From: Solobacterium sp.
GTDB taxonomy: Bacteria > Bacillota_I > Bacilli_A > Erysipelotrichales > Erysipelotrichaceae
Assembly: GCA_017433125.1 (NCBI GenBank)
Contig: JAFRHT010000099.1
Span: 1-50,320, forward strand
Length of the DNA: 50,320 nucleotides
Direction: 5' to 3'
Shown one piece after another: positions 15,064 to 23,920 of the stretch. A model generated the notes under the pieces. That model was not told where the DNA came from, made no database searches, and was given only the letters and a program-made list of their open reading frames with translations. The translations under genes and the position numbers were made by a program. The stretch's first letter is position 1, and each line of letters opens with the position of its first letter.

Positions 15064-16533
15064 TCAGCTGAGATCGCTGCCGTTGGAGGCAATGACCTTC
15101 TTGTACCAGAAGAAAGAATCCTTGCGGCTTCTGGCCATGGTGCCCTTGCCCTCGTCGTCCATGTCGACATAGATGAAGCCATAGCGCTTGCGCATCTCGC
15201 CCGTACCGGCCGAGACAACGTCAATGCAGCCCCAGGTCGTGTAGCCGATCAGGTCAACCCCGTTCTGCAGGGCCCTGTCCATCGCTTCGATGTGGCAGCG
15301 GTAGTAGTCAATCCGGAACGGGTCGTGAATCGAACCGTCCGCTTCGACCGTATCATAGGCCCCCAGGCCGTTCTCCACGACCATCAGCGGCAGGTGGTAC
15401 CGGTCATAGATGACTTCCAGATAATACTGCAGGCCGTCCGGGTCCGTGGCCCAGCCCCAGTCACTGTACTGCAGGTATTCATTGCGCACCCCGGCCGAGA
15501 AGTTCCCGCCGACGATATCGGTGGCCTTGTGGGTCGTGACCAGGTTGGACATGTAGTAGGAGAACGTATAGAAATCCACCGTTCCCTCAACGAGATCCTT
15601 CAGATCCTCCGGGGTGATATCCAGCTTCACATTGTGTTCCTGCCACAGGCGGCCGGCATAGGTGCCGTAGGAACCCTTGCACTGCACATCGCCGCAATAG
15701 AAGATATTCTTCTCCCAGGCATGCCGGTTGGCCAGAATATCCTTCGGGTCACAGGTGGCCGGATACCAGGTAATGCCGCAGATCATGCAGCCGATCCTGT
15801 TTTCCGGATCGATTTCATGCCCGATTTTGACAGCCCGGGCACTGGCGACGAACTGGTGATGCAGGTGCTGGTAAGCTTCCGCGTAAGCCTCATCCGGCAG
15901 ATTCCTGCCCATATCCAGGAACATGATCGTATTGTTGATTTCATTGAAGGTCAGCCAGTGCTTCACCAGGCCCTTGTATTCCCGGAAACAGGTCTCCGCA
16001 AAGCGGACATAGTGAGCGATGGTCTCCCGGTTCAGCCAGCCGCCGCAGTGCTCTTCCAGGTACAGCGGGGTATCGAAGTGCCAGATCGTCACCAGCGGTT
16101 CGATATTGTATTTCTTCATCTCCAGGAACATGTTCCGGTAGAATTCAACGCCTTCCTTCAGCGGTTCCTTCTCCAGCCCGGTCGGGAACAGCCGGCTCCA
16201 GGAAATGGACATGCGGAACTGTTTAAAGCCCATTTCGGCAAACAGGGCAATGTCTTCCTTATAGTGGTGATAGCCGTCCACCGCTTCATGGTTGGGATAA
16301 TGGTATTCCTCAAGCACCGCGTACTTGGCCCCTTCCGGCAGCTTCTCACCGCGGGTCAGGGTGCCGTGCCTGCCGTCCTTGTCAATGTATGTGATGAGTC
16401 TGGGCAGGTCCCTTGTGCCGCCGGTCGTGACATCGGTCATCGCCGGCCCGCGCCCGTCCAGGTTCCAGCCGCCTTCCCACTGGTTGGCCGCGACCGCGCC
16501 GCCCCAGAGAAAATCCTTCGGAAAATGAGTCAT
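15064..16533 (-). CDS. GH1 family (6-phospho-)beta-glucosidase
   Basis: 489 aa, normal for bacterial GH1 6-phospho-beta-glucosidases. It retains the acid/base Glu198 in TFNEINN and the nucleophile Glu387 in VVENGLG. In the loop that binds the sugar phosphate, Lys449 and Tyr451 are present (EMRKRYGFIYVD), but the serine that I recall in the SAST form is a glycine here (SAGTGE, residue 443). It probably cleaves phosphorylated aryl or alkyl beta-glucosides or cellobiose-phosphate, with unphosphorylated substrates not excluded. CAGGAGG precedes the ATG. The ROK kinase ends 15 bases upstream; no PTS gene is in the window, so that kinase may supply the phosphate. Confidence 0.93.
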   Translation of the reverse strand: MTHFPKDFLWGGAVAANQWEGGWNLDGRGPAMTDVTTGGTRDLPRLITYIDKDGRHGTLTRGEKLPEGAKYAVLEEYHYPNHEAVDGYHHYKEDIALFAEMGFKQFRMSISWSRLFPTGLEKEPLKEGVEFYRNMFLEMKKYNIEPLVTIWHFDTPLYLEEHCGGWLNRETIAHYVRFAETCFREYKGLVKHWLTFNEINNTIMFLDMGRNLPDEAYAEAYQHLHHQFVASARAVKIGHEIDPENRIGCMICGITWYPATCDPKDILANRHAWEKNIFYCGDVQCKGSYGTYAGRLWQEHNVKLDITPEDLKDLVEGTVDFYTFSYYMSNLVTTHKATDIVGGNFSAGVRNEYLQYSDWGWATDPDGLQYYLEVIYDRYHLPLMVVENGLGAYDTVEADGSIHDPFRIDYYRCHIEAMDRALQNGVDLIGYTTWGCIDVVSAGTGEMRKRYGFIYVDMDDEGKGTMARSRKDSFFWYKKVIASNGSDLS

Positions 16534-16548
16534 GGTATATTCCTCCTG

Positions 16549-17508
16549 TTATTCATAATGCAGTTTCCAGTTGTATAATGCGCCGACCAGGTTGGCGTCG
16601 GATGTGTAATGGCATAACGCCAGTTCCGCATGCGGCATGCCGAAGGGCTCAACCATCGCCGCTGCCTTGTCATATTCTTCCTGCAGGTCCCGCAGCAGCC
16701 GCGGGTTGCGGGATATGCCGCCGCCGATCACGATCTTCTCCGGATCAACGATCATCTTGAGATTGAAGATGACCATCACGATATTCCGCAGCCACTGCCG
16801 GTAGGCCTGCAGGGTCTGCGGATCCCCTTCATCAATCCAGCGGAATACATCAATGCCGGTATATATCGGCAGGGCCGGGTCCGGTTTTTCATCATTCATG
16901 AAGCCGCTGATCTCAAACTGTGCCGGCCGCATGCCCCGGGCTTCCGCCACCATCCGCAGCAGGCTGCTGGTGGAAGAAGTGAAGCCGGACATGACATGCC
17001 GGTCATAACCGCCTGCCTGCATGAGCAGGCCGCTCAGTTCCCCGGCCGCGAAATGACCGCCCTTCTGCAGCCTGCCGTCCATGATGATGCCGCCGCCGAC
17101 CCCGCTGCCCAGGATCACGGCCGCGCCGCATTTCACGTCCTGCAGCGCCCCTTTCCATGCCTCAGCCAGAACTGCCGCCTTGGCATCGTTTTCCAGGGCC
17201 ATCGGCACCGTAATCACCGGCGCCAGCAGTTCAAAGATATTCATTTCCTTCAAAACCTTGTTGTACGCCCCGGCCGAATAGGCATAGCCGCTGTCACTGT
17301 CCAGAACCCCCGGCATGGAGATGGCCACCCCGGTCACCCGGTCCCGGTAACGGGCAAACAGATCCCCGGCCGTCCGGACAACTGCCTCGGTGCTTTCCAG
17401 CGGTGCCTTGACCTGGTCCCGATAAAGAATGGCGGCCTCATCGTCCATCAGGGCATATTTAACAAACGTGCCGCCGAAATCCATGGCAAGATACTGTGTC
17501 ATAATCAT
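16549..17508 (-). CDS. ROK family sugar kinase
   Basis: 319 aa from the ATG at 17508 (AAAGGA 4 bases upstream); the next in-frame ATG at 17502 is almost equally good. The ATP-binding phosphate loop LAMDFGGTFVKYALMD and the ROK segment GSGVGGGIIMDGRLQKGGH are clear. GELSG follows, but the CxCGxxGC zinc motif of classical ROK glucokinases is absent. Its tight linkage to a GH1 gene suggests a beta-glucoside kinase (BglK-like) or a glucokinase acting on the released sugar; I cannot separate these. The promoter TTGAGC-18-TATAAT is embedded in the terminator of the citC transcript. Confidence 0.9.
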   Translation of the reverse strand: MIMTQYLAMDFGGTFVKYALMDDEAAILYRDQVKAPLESTEAVVRTAGDLFARYRDRVTGVAISMPGVLDSDSGYAYSAGAYNKVLKEMNIFELLAPVITVPMALENDAKAAVLAEAWKGALQDVKCGAAVILGSGVGGGIIMDGRLQKGGHFAAGELSGLLMQAGGYDRHVMSGFTSSTSSLLRMVAEARGMRPAQFEISGFMNDEKPDPALPIYTGIDVFRWIDEGDPQTLQAYRQWLRNIVMVIFNLKMIVDPEKIVIGGGISRNPRLLRDLQEEYDKAAAMVEPFGMPHAELALCHYTSDANLVGALYNWKLHYE

Positions 17509-17526
17509 CGGTTCCTTTACGCAATC

Positions 17527-17556
17527 ATTATAAAGCATGAAAAAAATCCGGCTCAA
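17527..17556 (-). promoter_or_regulatory. Promoter of the ROK-GH1 operon, nested in the citC terminator
   Basis: TTGAGC (17551-17556), 18 bases, then TATAAT (17527-17532). The -35 lies in the stem of the preceding terminator. Confidence 0.65.
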
Positions 17557-17567
17557 GATGAACCGGA
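17540..17567 (-). terminator. Terminator of the citR-citC transcript
   Basis: A 9-bp stem with one wobble (17547-17555 with 17559-17567, 3-nt loop) runs into seven T on the minus strand. It lies 10 bases after the citC stop. Confidence 0.85.
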
Positions 17568-17577
17568 CCGCTGATGC

Positions 17578-18615
17578 TCAATGGTGCACGACGTCTGCCA
17601 TTGCCCGGATGGCCGTGATGACCGGCGCTGCCTCCGGGCTCAGGAAATAGTCAAGGCTGCTGGCCGGCAGGTAATCCCGCAGCTGGTCCATATCACCGTC
17701 ATGAATCAGCTGGCGGACCATGGACGCGCTGATGATGCCCGCAGGGCCTTCCCGGCGCGGGACAACCACCAGTTCCACCCCGGCCGGCGGCAGCTTGGCC
17801 TGCATGACCTCGTTGTATATGGCGGTTACCCGGCTGAACGGTTCCTCGCCGGCATAGCGCTTCGTGATGTTCATGGCCCGGGCGATGCGGACAAAGATGC
17901 CGGCGTCCACCAGGGCATGGCTGCGGCTGACCTCATCCTCGTTTTTCTGGAAATAAGACGGGAAGGTTGCCGAACTGATGATATAGGAGCCGCTGTCATG
18001 GATGATCACGTTGGCCAGATGCGCGGTTCCGGCCGTGATCAGCTGTTTTCTCACCGCATAGGGAATCGGGCTTTTCTCTTCACTGACCGCAAACAGATGC
18101 ACAGTATCATTTTCCGCCGCGGCCTTTTCCACCAGGTACTGATGACCCAGGGTAAACGGATTGGCGTTCATGACAATGGCCGCGCACCGGCCCGGCTGAG
18201 CGCTCTGCTGCAGTTGCGCCAGATAACTGCTGAAGCCGTTCCGGCGGTTTTCCATAAAGACGATATTGTCTCCCCGGATGATTTCGTAGAAACCCAGATC
18301 CCCGAAGAATCTGGCCGTATCCGGTTTGGTATACAGGAAGATATGGGTGTTGCCGCGGGCATACTGCACTTCCACCAGATGGGAAATCAGCGTGTTGGTC
18401 AGGGCTTCGCCGGCATGGTCGGGCGACACCGCCAGGCACCGCAGTGTATTGCCGCTGCAGCTGCCGGTCGCTGCCGCCTGGTAATCATCATCCAGAATGA
18501 CACAGGAATAATCCGCGCTGCTGTCATACCGGATGTTCTGCTGATGCAGAAGATCCGTCATCTTCCTGAACATCCGCGTGTCGGCCGGGGTAACTTCCGC
18601 AATGGTATAACTCAT
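17578..18615 (-). CDS. citC: [Citrate (pro-3S)-lyase] ligase
   Basis: 345 aa. CitC acetylates the thiol of the citrate lyase prosthetic group using ATP and acetate, switching the lyase on. The start at 18615 has GAGGAG upstream, inside the last codons of the LysR gene, so the two are coupled. Residues 1-130 form a GNAT-like domain and 155-345 a nucleotidyltransferase domain with NANPFTLGHQYLVEKAA (HxGH-like TLGH site). SEEKSPIPYAVRKQLI and the SGSYIISSATFPSYF segment are typical of CitC. It ends just before a strong terminator. It diverges from the lyase structural genes on the plus strand. Confidence 0.96.
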   Translation of the reverse strand: MSYTIAEVTPADTRMFRKMTDLLHQQNIRYDSSADYSCVILDDDYQAAATGSCSGNTLRCLAVSPDHAGEALTNTLISHLVEVQYARGNTHIFLYTKPDTARFFGDLGFYEIIRGDNIVFMENRRNGFSSYLAQLQQSAQPGRCAAIVMNANPFTLGHQYLVEKAAAENDTVHLFAVSEEKSPIPYAVRKQLITAGTAHLANVIIHDSGSYIISSATFPSYFQKNEDEVSRSHALVDAGIFVRIARAMNITKRYAGEEPFSRVTAIYNEVMQAKLPPAGVELVVVPRREGPAGIISASMVRQLIHDGDMDQLRDYLPASSLDYFLSPEAAPVITAIRAMADVVHH

Positions 18616-18617
18616 GA

Positions 18618-19523
18618 TCAATACTCCTCAGGAACCTTCTGCAGCTCGGCGCGGGTGATGTCCACCAGGTCCCGGCTGTAACGGGGCAGTTCCTGTTCCT
18701 GTCTTGAACAGGCATAGAAATCCCGTTTGTTTTCATAGCCCTTCAGCGGGAAGAACACACCCTTCCGCAGGGCATACGCATCGACAAAGATATCCGAACA
18801 GAACATGCAGAGGTCTGCTTCCAGGGCAGCCCGGCGGGCCATTTCAAACGAATCTGTCTCTATGACGATCCGCGGCTGTATCCCGTTGTCGTGGAACATC
18901 CTGTCCTGCACCAGGCGCACACTGTGCCCGGGCCGCAGGGCAACAAATCGTTCCTCTGCCAGATCGGCAATGTCCACTTCTGTCCCCTGCATCTGTGCCA
19001 GCCGGGTATTCTTTCCGGCCAGGATACCGATCGTTTCTTTTTCAATCAGCTCATAGCGGATCAGCGGGCTGGCCGGTTCCACCGCCGCCAGGGCCAGATC
19101 CAGCCGGTTCATAATCAGCATCTCCTCCAGCCGCGCGCTGCCTGCTTCGGTCAGTTCAATCCGGACATGCGGATAACGGCTCAGAAACTCCGGCAGGATA
19201 TGCGGCAGGATCTGCATGCTGCGCTGCACACTGATGCCAAGCCGCAGGACACCCTCCTGCTCGTTCTTCATCCGCCGGATGCGGTTCTTCAGTTCCAGGT
19301 CCTGCCGCAGCATGGTTTCAGCTGCTTCGAGAACTACCTGGCCCGCATACGTTATATGATGCGGACTAACGGAACGGTCAAAAATCACCACCCCCATCTC
19401 ATCTTCGATCTGTTTCAGCGTCTGACTCAGTGAGGGCTGGGAAATGTACAGTTTTCTGGCGGCTGCCGTAATCGATCCTTCTTCTGCGATCGTCTTCAGA
19501 TATTCTGCCTGTTTGATATTCAT
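18618..19523 (-). CDS. LysR-family regulator of the citrate locus
   Basis: 301 aa. The N-terminal winged helix-turn-helix shows GSITAAARKLYISQPSLSQ (about 16-34), followed by the linker helix and a LysR co-inducer domain from about residue 90. It lies divergently from citD and directly upstream of citC, so it probably senses citrate or a related acid and controls both directions. The ATG has no Shine-Dalgarno sequence; a TACTCT -10 lies 6 nt upstream and a perfect palindrome sits between that -10 and its -35, the position expected for autorepression. The name citR would be by context only, so no symbol is given. Confidence 0.93.
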   Translation of the reverse strand: MNIKQAEYLKTIAEEGSITAAARKLYISQPSLSQTLKQIEDEMGVVIFDRSVSPHHITYAGQVVLEAAETMLRQDLELKNRIRRMKNEQEGVLRLGISVQRSMQILPHILPEFLSRYPHVRIELTEAGSARLEEMLIMNRLDLALAAVEPASPLIRYELIEKETIGILAGKNTRLAQMQGTEVDIADLAEERFVALRPGHSVRLVQDRMFHDNGIQPRIVIETDSFEMARRAALEADLCMFCSDIFVDAYALRKGVFFPLKGYENKRDFYACSRQEQELPRYSRDLVDITRAELQKVPEEY

Positions 19524-19529
19524 AAAAAC

Positions 19530-19558
19530 AGAGTACCATTAGAGTTTTCTAATGTAAA
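19530..19558 (-). promoter_or_regulatory. Promoter of the LysR gene with an internal palindrome
   Basis: On the minus strand TTTACA (19553-19558), 17 bases, then TGG-TACTCT (-10 at 19530-19535), six bases from the ATG. Confidence 0.5.
19538..19553. promoter_or_regulatory. Candidate LysR operator (perfect 6-4-6 palindrome)
   Basis: ATTAGA-GTTT-TCTAAT is a perfect inverted repeat in the only divergent intergenic region of the citrate locus, inside the spacer of the LysR promoter. No equally convincing core promoter was found for citD, which fits an activator-dependent promoter. Binding is inferred. Confidence 0.55.
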
Positions 19559-19666
19559 TAGTTATTGCATATAGGATTGAATTTATGTTGTATTAATGTT
19601 TTTTGTATTTGTTTAAATGTTTCTTAAATAAGATGATTAAATCACCAGAAAAGGAGGATCTTCTAT

Positions 19667-19969
19667 ATGAAAATCCAGAAACCGGCAGTAGCCGGCACGC
19701 TGGAGTCCAGTGATGTCCAGGTAACCGTAGAACCGGGAACCGGATCCGTGGAACTGGAACTTTCCAGCAATGTCATGAATCAGTACGGCCGTCAGATCAA
19801 GGAAACCGTGCTGGCGACTCTGGAGCGGCTGGATGTCAATGATGCCCGGGTTACCGTTGTCGACAAAGGGGCCCTGGACTGCACCATTGCCGCCCGGGTG
19901 GAATGTGCTGTTTTCCGCAGCTGCGGCGCTTCTGACAAGGACCTGCCTTGGGGAGGAATCATCAGATGA
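19667..19969 (+). CDS. citD: Citrate lyase acyl carrier protein (gamma subunit)
   Basis: 100 aa, the family length. CitD carries the 2'-(5''-phosphoribosyl)-3'-dephospho-CoA prosthetic group on a serine; the attachment region is the AGTLESSDVQV segment near residues 9-19. AAGGAGG precedes the ATG. It is the first gene of the citD-E-F-transporter operon, and its TGA stop overlaps the citE ATG. Confidence 0.96.
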   Translation: MKIQKPAVAGTLESSDVQVTVEPGTGSVELELSSNVMNQYGRQIKETVLATLERLDVNDARVTVVDKGALDCTIAARVECAVFRSCGASDKDLPWGGIIR

Positions 19970-20880
19970 TCCCGAGACCAAGACCGGAACGGTTCCGCCT
20001 CAGAAGAACCATGATGTTCATGAACGCCCAGAAACCGGGCCTGTTCAAGGACGCATACATCTATGGCTGTGACAGCATCATGCTCGACCTTGAGGACGCG
20101 GTTGCTGAAAACCAGAAGGACGCAGCCCGCTTCTCCCTCTATCATGCGCTGAAGACCATCGATTACGGCGAGACTGAAGTCATCGTCCGGATCAACGGTC
20201 TGGACACCCCGCACTGGCAGGAAGACATCCGCGTATGTGTCGCCGCCGGCGCTGACGGGATCCGGATTGCCAAGTGCGAAAGCGCCCAGGACGTCAAAAC
20301 TGTTGAAGCGGCAGTGGAAGCGGCAGAAAAGGAATTCGGTGTAGAAGTCGGCAGAACCCTGCTGATGGCAGCGCTGGAAAGCCCGAAGGGCATCCTGAAC
20401 GCCTATGAAATCTGCTCTGCTTCCGACCGTATGTTCGGGGTTGCAATCAGCGGCGGCGACTTCCGCAAGAGCATGCAGACAGTTCCGCAGCCGGACGGCG
20501 TAGATATGCTGTTCGCCCGCGGCCAGATGCTGCTGGCGGCCAGAGCTGCCGGTATCCAGTGCTTCGATACTGTCTTTACGGATCTGGATGATGAGGAAGG
20601 CTTCCGGCGTGAAGTGCTCCAGAACAAGGCCATGGGCTTTGACGGCAAGAGCCTGATCAACCCGAAGCAGATCCGCTTCGTCCACGAAGTTTACGCCCCG
20701 TCTGAAAAAGAAGTCATCCAGGCTGAAAAGATTGTCCGGACTGTCCGGGAAAATGCAGCCAAGGGCCTGGGTGTGTTTACGGTAGACGGCAAGATGATTG
20801 ACATCGCTTTCCTGCCGGGGGCCGAACGGACCCTGCGCCTGGCAAAGGCATACGGAATGTATGAAGGAGATCTGGTATGA
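19966..20880 (+). CDS. citE: Citrate lyase beta subunit (citryl-ACP lyase)
   Basis: 304 aa from the ATG at 19966, which overlaps the citD stop as ATGA and has GGGGAGG upstream. CitE cleaves citryl-ACP to oxaloacetate and acetyl-ACP. It is an HpcH/HpaI-type TIM barrel: RRTMMFMNAQKPGLFKDA, SIMLDLEDAV (catalytic acidic residues), VIVRINGLDT and GKSLINPKQI are the family landmarks. It overlaps citF by four bases. Confidence 0.97.
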   Translation: MIPRPRPERFRLRRTMMFMNAQKPGLFKDAYIYGCDSIMLDLEDAVAENQKDAARFSLYHALKTIDYGETEVIVRINGLDTPHWQEDIRVCVAAGADGIRIAKCESAQDVKTVEAAVEAAEKEFGVEVGRTLLMAALESPKGILNAYEICSASDRMFGVAISGGDFRKSMQTVPQPDGVDMLFARGQMLLAARAAGIQCFDTVFTDLDDEEGFRREVLQNKAMGFDGKSLINPKQIRFVHEVYAPSEKEVIQAEKIVRTVRENAAKGLGVFTVDGKMIDIAFLPGAERTLRLAKAYGMYEGDLV

Positions 20881-22433
20881 AGAATGCAGTAGGCAGAGAC
20901 ATCCCTGAAGAACTGCTGGTAAACGGCAAGGAAGTCTATCAGGGCAAGAATTACATGGACGGCAAGTACGTCCAGAAAGCCGGACCGAAGACCAGAAGAT
21001 ACGAGGCTCCGCAGGAATCCAAGATTGTCGCTTCCCTGGCTGATGCCCTGCGTCAGTGCGGTGCGAAGAGCGGCATGACCTTCAGCTTCCATCATCATCT
21101 GCGGGACGGCGACTATGTCGTCAACATGGTCATGAAGGCCGCGATCGAAGAACTGGGCCTGGAAGATCTGACCATCGCCGCAACCAGCCTCGGCAACGCC
21201 CACGATCCGATTGCCGACTACATCGAACAGGGCAAGGTCATCGGTATCCAGACCAGCGGCATCCGCGGCCGGATCGGTGAAGTTGTTTCCGCCGGCAAGC
21301 TGAAGACCCCGGCCATTGTCCGTTCCCACGGCGGCCGTCCGCGGGCCATCGAAGCCGGTGAAGTGCACATCGACATCGCCTTTGTGGCAGCCCCGACCAG
21401 TGACTGTGTCGGCAACTGCCGCGGCATCGGCGGCAAGTCCAACTGCGGCAGCATGGGTTATGCCATGACTGACGCCAAGTATGCGGACCATGTCGTGGTC
21501 GTCACCGACTGCCTGGTTGACTTCCCGAACATGCCGGCCAGCGTGGAAGCCATTGACGTTGACGCTGTCGTCGTCGTGGATTCCATCGGCAACCCGAAGA
21601 AGATTGCTTCGGCTGCCGCCCGCATCTCCCAGAACCCGCGTGACCTGATGATGGCTGAAAACGTTGCCAAGGTCATTGCCAGCACCCCGTACTTCAAGGA
21701 CGGCTTCTCGTTCCAGACCGGTGTCGGCGGACCTTCCCTGGCAGCCAACCTGTTCATCGAACAGATGATGGACGAAAGAAACATCAAGATGGGCTGGGCC
21801 ATCGGCGGTATCTGCGGACCGATGGTTGAACTGCTGAAGAAAGGCAAGGTCGGCAAGGTCATCGATGTTCAGGACTTCGACCTTGACGCTGTCAACAGCA
21901 TCAACCAGACTCCGAACCACTTCGAGATGAGTGCATCCCAGTATGCCAACCCGGCCAACAAGGGTGCCTTCGTCAACAAACTCGACTTCGTCGTTCTGGC
22001 AGCTCTGGAAATCGACACCGGCTTCAACGTCAACGTTCTGACCGGTTCTGACGGTGTCCTGCGCGGCGCTCCGGGCGGACATCCGGATACCGCAGCCGGC
22101 AGCAAGTGCTGCATCATCGTCACCCCGCTGGTCCGCGGCCGCATGGCTACCGTGTGTGAACACGTTGTCACGGTTACCACACCAGGTGACTGCGTCGATG
22201 TCCTGGTTACCGACTACGGCATTGCCGTCAACCCGCTGCGGCAGGATCTGATCAAATGCCTGGACGAAGCCGGCATCCCGCATGTTACGATCGAAAGCCT
22301 CAAGGAAAAGGCCTACAGCCTGGTCGGCCGGCCGGATGATCTGCAGTGGGAAAACAAGGTCGTTGCAGTTCTCGAAGCCAGAGACGGTACCATTCTCGAC
22401 GTCGTAAAGAAAATCAAGCCTTATCACATCTGA
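20877..22433 (+). CDS. citF: Citrate lyase alpha subunit (citrate:acetyl-ACP transferase)
   Basis: 518 aa. CitF exchanges acetyl-ACP for citrate to give citryl-ACP plus acetate. The sequence runs from MKNAVGRDIPEELLVNG through GMTFSFHHHLRDGDYVVN, ATSLGNAHDPIADYIEQG, HGGRPRAIEAGEVHIDIAF and the C-terminal GAPGGHPDTAAGSKC, all CitF landmarks. The start overlaps the citE stop (ATGA). Codon use is strongly biased to C-ending codons, more than in citXG, suggesting high expression. Confidence 0.97.
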   Translation: MKNAVGRDIPEELLVNGKEVYQGKNYMDGKYVQKAGPKTRRYEAPQESKIVASLADALRQCGAKSGMTFSFHHHLRDGDYVVNMVMKAAIEELGLEDLTIAATSLGNAHDPIADYIEQGKVIGIQTSGIRGRIGEVVSAGKLKTPAIVRSHGGRPRAIEAGEVHIDIAFVAAPTSDCVGNCRGIGGKSNCGSMGYAMTDAKYADHVVVVTDCLVDFPNMPASVEAIDVDAVVVVDSIGNPKKIASAAARISQNPRDLMMAENVAKVIASTPYFKDGFSFQTGVGGPSLAANLFIEQMMDERNIKMGWAIGGICGPMVELLKKGKVGKVIDVQDFDLDAVNSINQTPNHFEMSASQYANPANKGAFVNKLDFVVLAALEIDTGFNVNVLTGSDGVLRGAPGGHPDTAAGSKCCIIVTPLVRGRMATVCEHVVTVTTPGDCVDVLVTDYGIAVNPLRQDLIKCLDEAGIPHVTIESLKEKAYSLVGRPDDLQWENKVVAVLEARDGTILDVVKKIKPYHI

Positions 22434-22470
22434 TTCATTAAAAATAAACACTTAAGTTAAAGGGGACAAA

Positions 22471-23841
22471 ATGTCAGAAATTCTAGTTGGAATCCTCGGG
22501 TTCCTTTGCATCATCGCCATTGTTGTAACACTCTTCCGGAGTATCACTCTCCCTTCCATCGCCTTCATTCTCTTCCCGTCCATTCTGGGCCTGATTCTCG
22601 TTATCGGCGGTTACTATACGTTTGACAACCTGGCTGCCCTGATCAAGGCCGGCTTCTCCTCCACAGGTCCGACTGCTGCCCTGTTCGTCTTCTCCGTCCT
22701 GTACTTCGGTATCATGACGGACGCCGGCATGTTCGATGTCATCATCGGCAAGCTCATGAGCCTGGTCGGTGACAATGTCATCGGTGTCGCTGTCATGACA
22801 GCTGTCATCGCGCTGATCGGTCATCTCGACGGCGGCGGCGCTTCCACCTTCTGCATTGTCGTTCCGTCGATGCTGCCGGTCTATAAGAAGATGCACATGC
22901 GGCCGACAACCCTGCTGCGGATCGCTGTCCTGGCAATGGGTGTTCTGAACCTGATGCCGTGGGCCGGTCCGACCATGCGGGCTGCCTCCGTGCTGGGCAT
23001 GGAAGCCGGCAAGCTGTGGAATACCCTGCTGCCGATCCAGGTTTTCGGTATCATTCTCGCTCTGGCCCATGCTGTTCTTGCCGGTGTGCAGGAAAAGGCA
23101 AGAGGCGCAGGCCTGAACGGCAAGCTGGCCCAGGAAGAGGGCGAAGTTGATGCTGAAGAAACAGAAACACAGACTGCCGAAGTCAATGACCTGGCCCGGC
23201 CGAAGCTGTTTGCCTTCAACCTGATTCTGACCATTGCCGTCATTGCCATGCTGATCTGGGATGTCTTCCCGAGCTATGTGCCGTTCATGTGCGGTGTTGT
23301 CATTGCCCTGCTGGTTAACTATCCGGGGGCCAAGATCCAGAAGAAGATCATCAACCTGCATGCCGGTCCGGCGCTGACCATGTGCTCCACCCTGATGGCT
23401 GCTGCTGTCCTGATGGGTATCCTCGTCAAGACTGTCACGGTCAACGATGTTGCCATTCCGTCGGTTGTTTCCTGCATGTCCGCCATCATCAAGATGATCC
23501 TGCCGGCTGCGCTGGGCAAGCACCTGCCGCTGGTCATCGGTATTCTCTCTGTACCGCTGGCTCTGGCCTTTGATACAGACTCCTACTTCTACGGCATGCT
23601 GCCGGTCATGATCGGTATCGGCGAAGGCTTCGGCGTTGCCGCCCTGCCGATTGCGATTGCCATGGTTGTCTGCCGCAACTGCGCTACTTTCATCAGCCCG
23701 ATGGTTCCGGCTACCCTGCTGGGTGTCGGCCTGGCTGATGTCGACATCAAGGACCACATCAAGGCAAGCTTCTTCTACGTATGGGGATTCTCCATCCTCT
23801 GCCTGATCTTTGCCGTCATGATCGGTCTGATGCCGCTCTGA
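22471..23841 (+). CDS. citM: CitMHS-family citrate transporter
   Basis: 456 aa with about twelve hydrophobic segments and a charged cytosolic loop around residues 206-240 (QEEGEVDAEETETQTAEV). CitMHS proteins take up citrate with protons, usually as a complex with a divalent metal. LIGHLDGGGASTFCI and FDTDSYFYGMLPV are family landmarks. AAAGGGGAC precedes the ATG, 37 bases after citF. It is followed by a strong terminator, so citXG depends on read-through or its own promoter. The metal preference (Mg2+, Ca2+ or other) cannot be read. Confidence 0.9.
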   Translation: MSEILVGILGFLCIIAIVVTLFRSITLPSIAFILFPSILGLILVIGGYYTFDNLAALIKAGFSSTGPTAALFVFSVLYFGIMTDAGMFDVIIGKLMSLVGDNVIGVAVMTAVIALIGHLDGGGASTFCIVVPSMLPVYKKMHMRPTTLLRIAVLAMGVLNLMPWAGPTMRAASVLGMEAGKLWNTLLPIQVFGIILALAHAVLAGVQEKARGAGLNGKLAQEEGEVDAEETETQTAEVNDLARPKLFAFNLILTIAVIAMLIWDVFPSYVPFMCGVVIALLVNYPGAKIQKKIINLHAGPALTMCSTLMAAAVLMGILVKTVTVNDVAIPSVVSCMSAIIKMILPAALGKHLPLVIGILSVPLALAFDTDSYFYGMLPVMIGIGEGFGVAALPIAIAMVVCRNCATFISPMVPATLLGVGLADVDIKDHIKASFFYVWGFSILCLIFAVMIGLMPL

Positions 23842-23850
23842 TGCATTACA

Positions 23851-23883
23851 GGCAGGTACTGTCAGGCAGTACCTGCCTTTTTT
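23851..23883 (+). terminator. Strong terminator after the citrate transporter
   Basis: A perfect 11-bp stem (GGCAGGTACTG at 23851-23861 with 23867-23877), 5-nt loop and six T. Confidence 0.92.
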
Positions 23884-23920
23884 CCTGAATTATGAGATCA
23901 TGTTAGTGGAGCTGAAAAAT

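Noticed and set aside
19554-19666. Catabolite-repression (cre) site or clear core promoter for citD
   Set aside because: No sequence close to a cre consensus was found, and candidate -35/-10 pairs in this AT-rich stretch are too weak to call.
20691-22451. Open frame of about 586 codons antisense to citE/citF
   Set aside because: It is a codon-bias shadow of strongly C-ending citF codons; the sense strand has clear CitE and CitF motifs and proper ribosome binding sites. Similar long antisense frames over 38000-41200 and 2989-4440 were discarded for the same reason.
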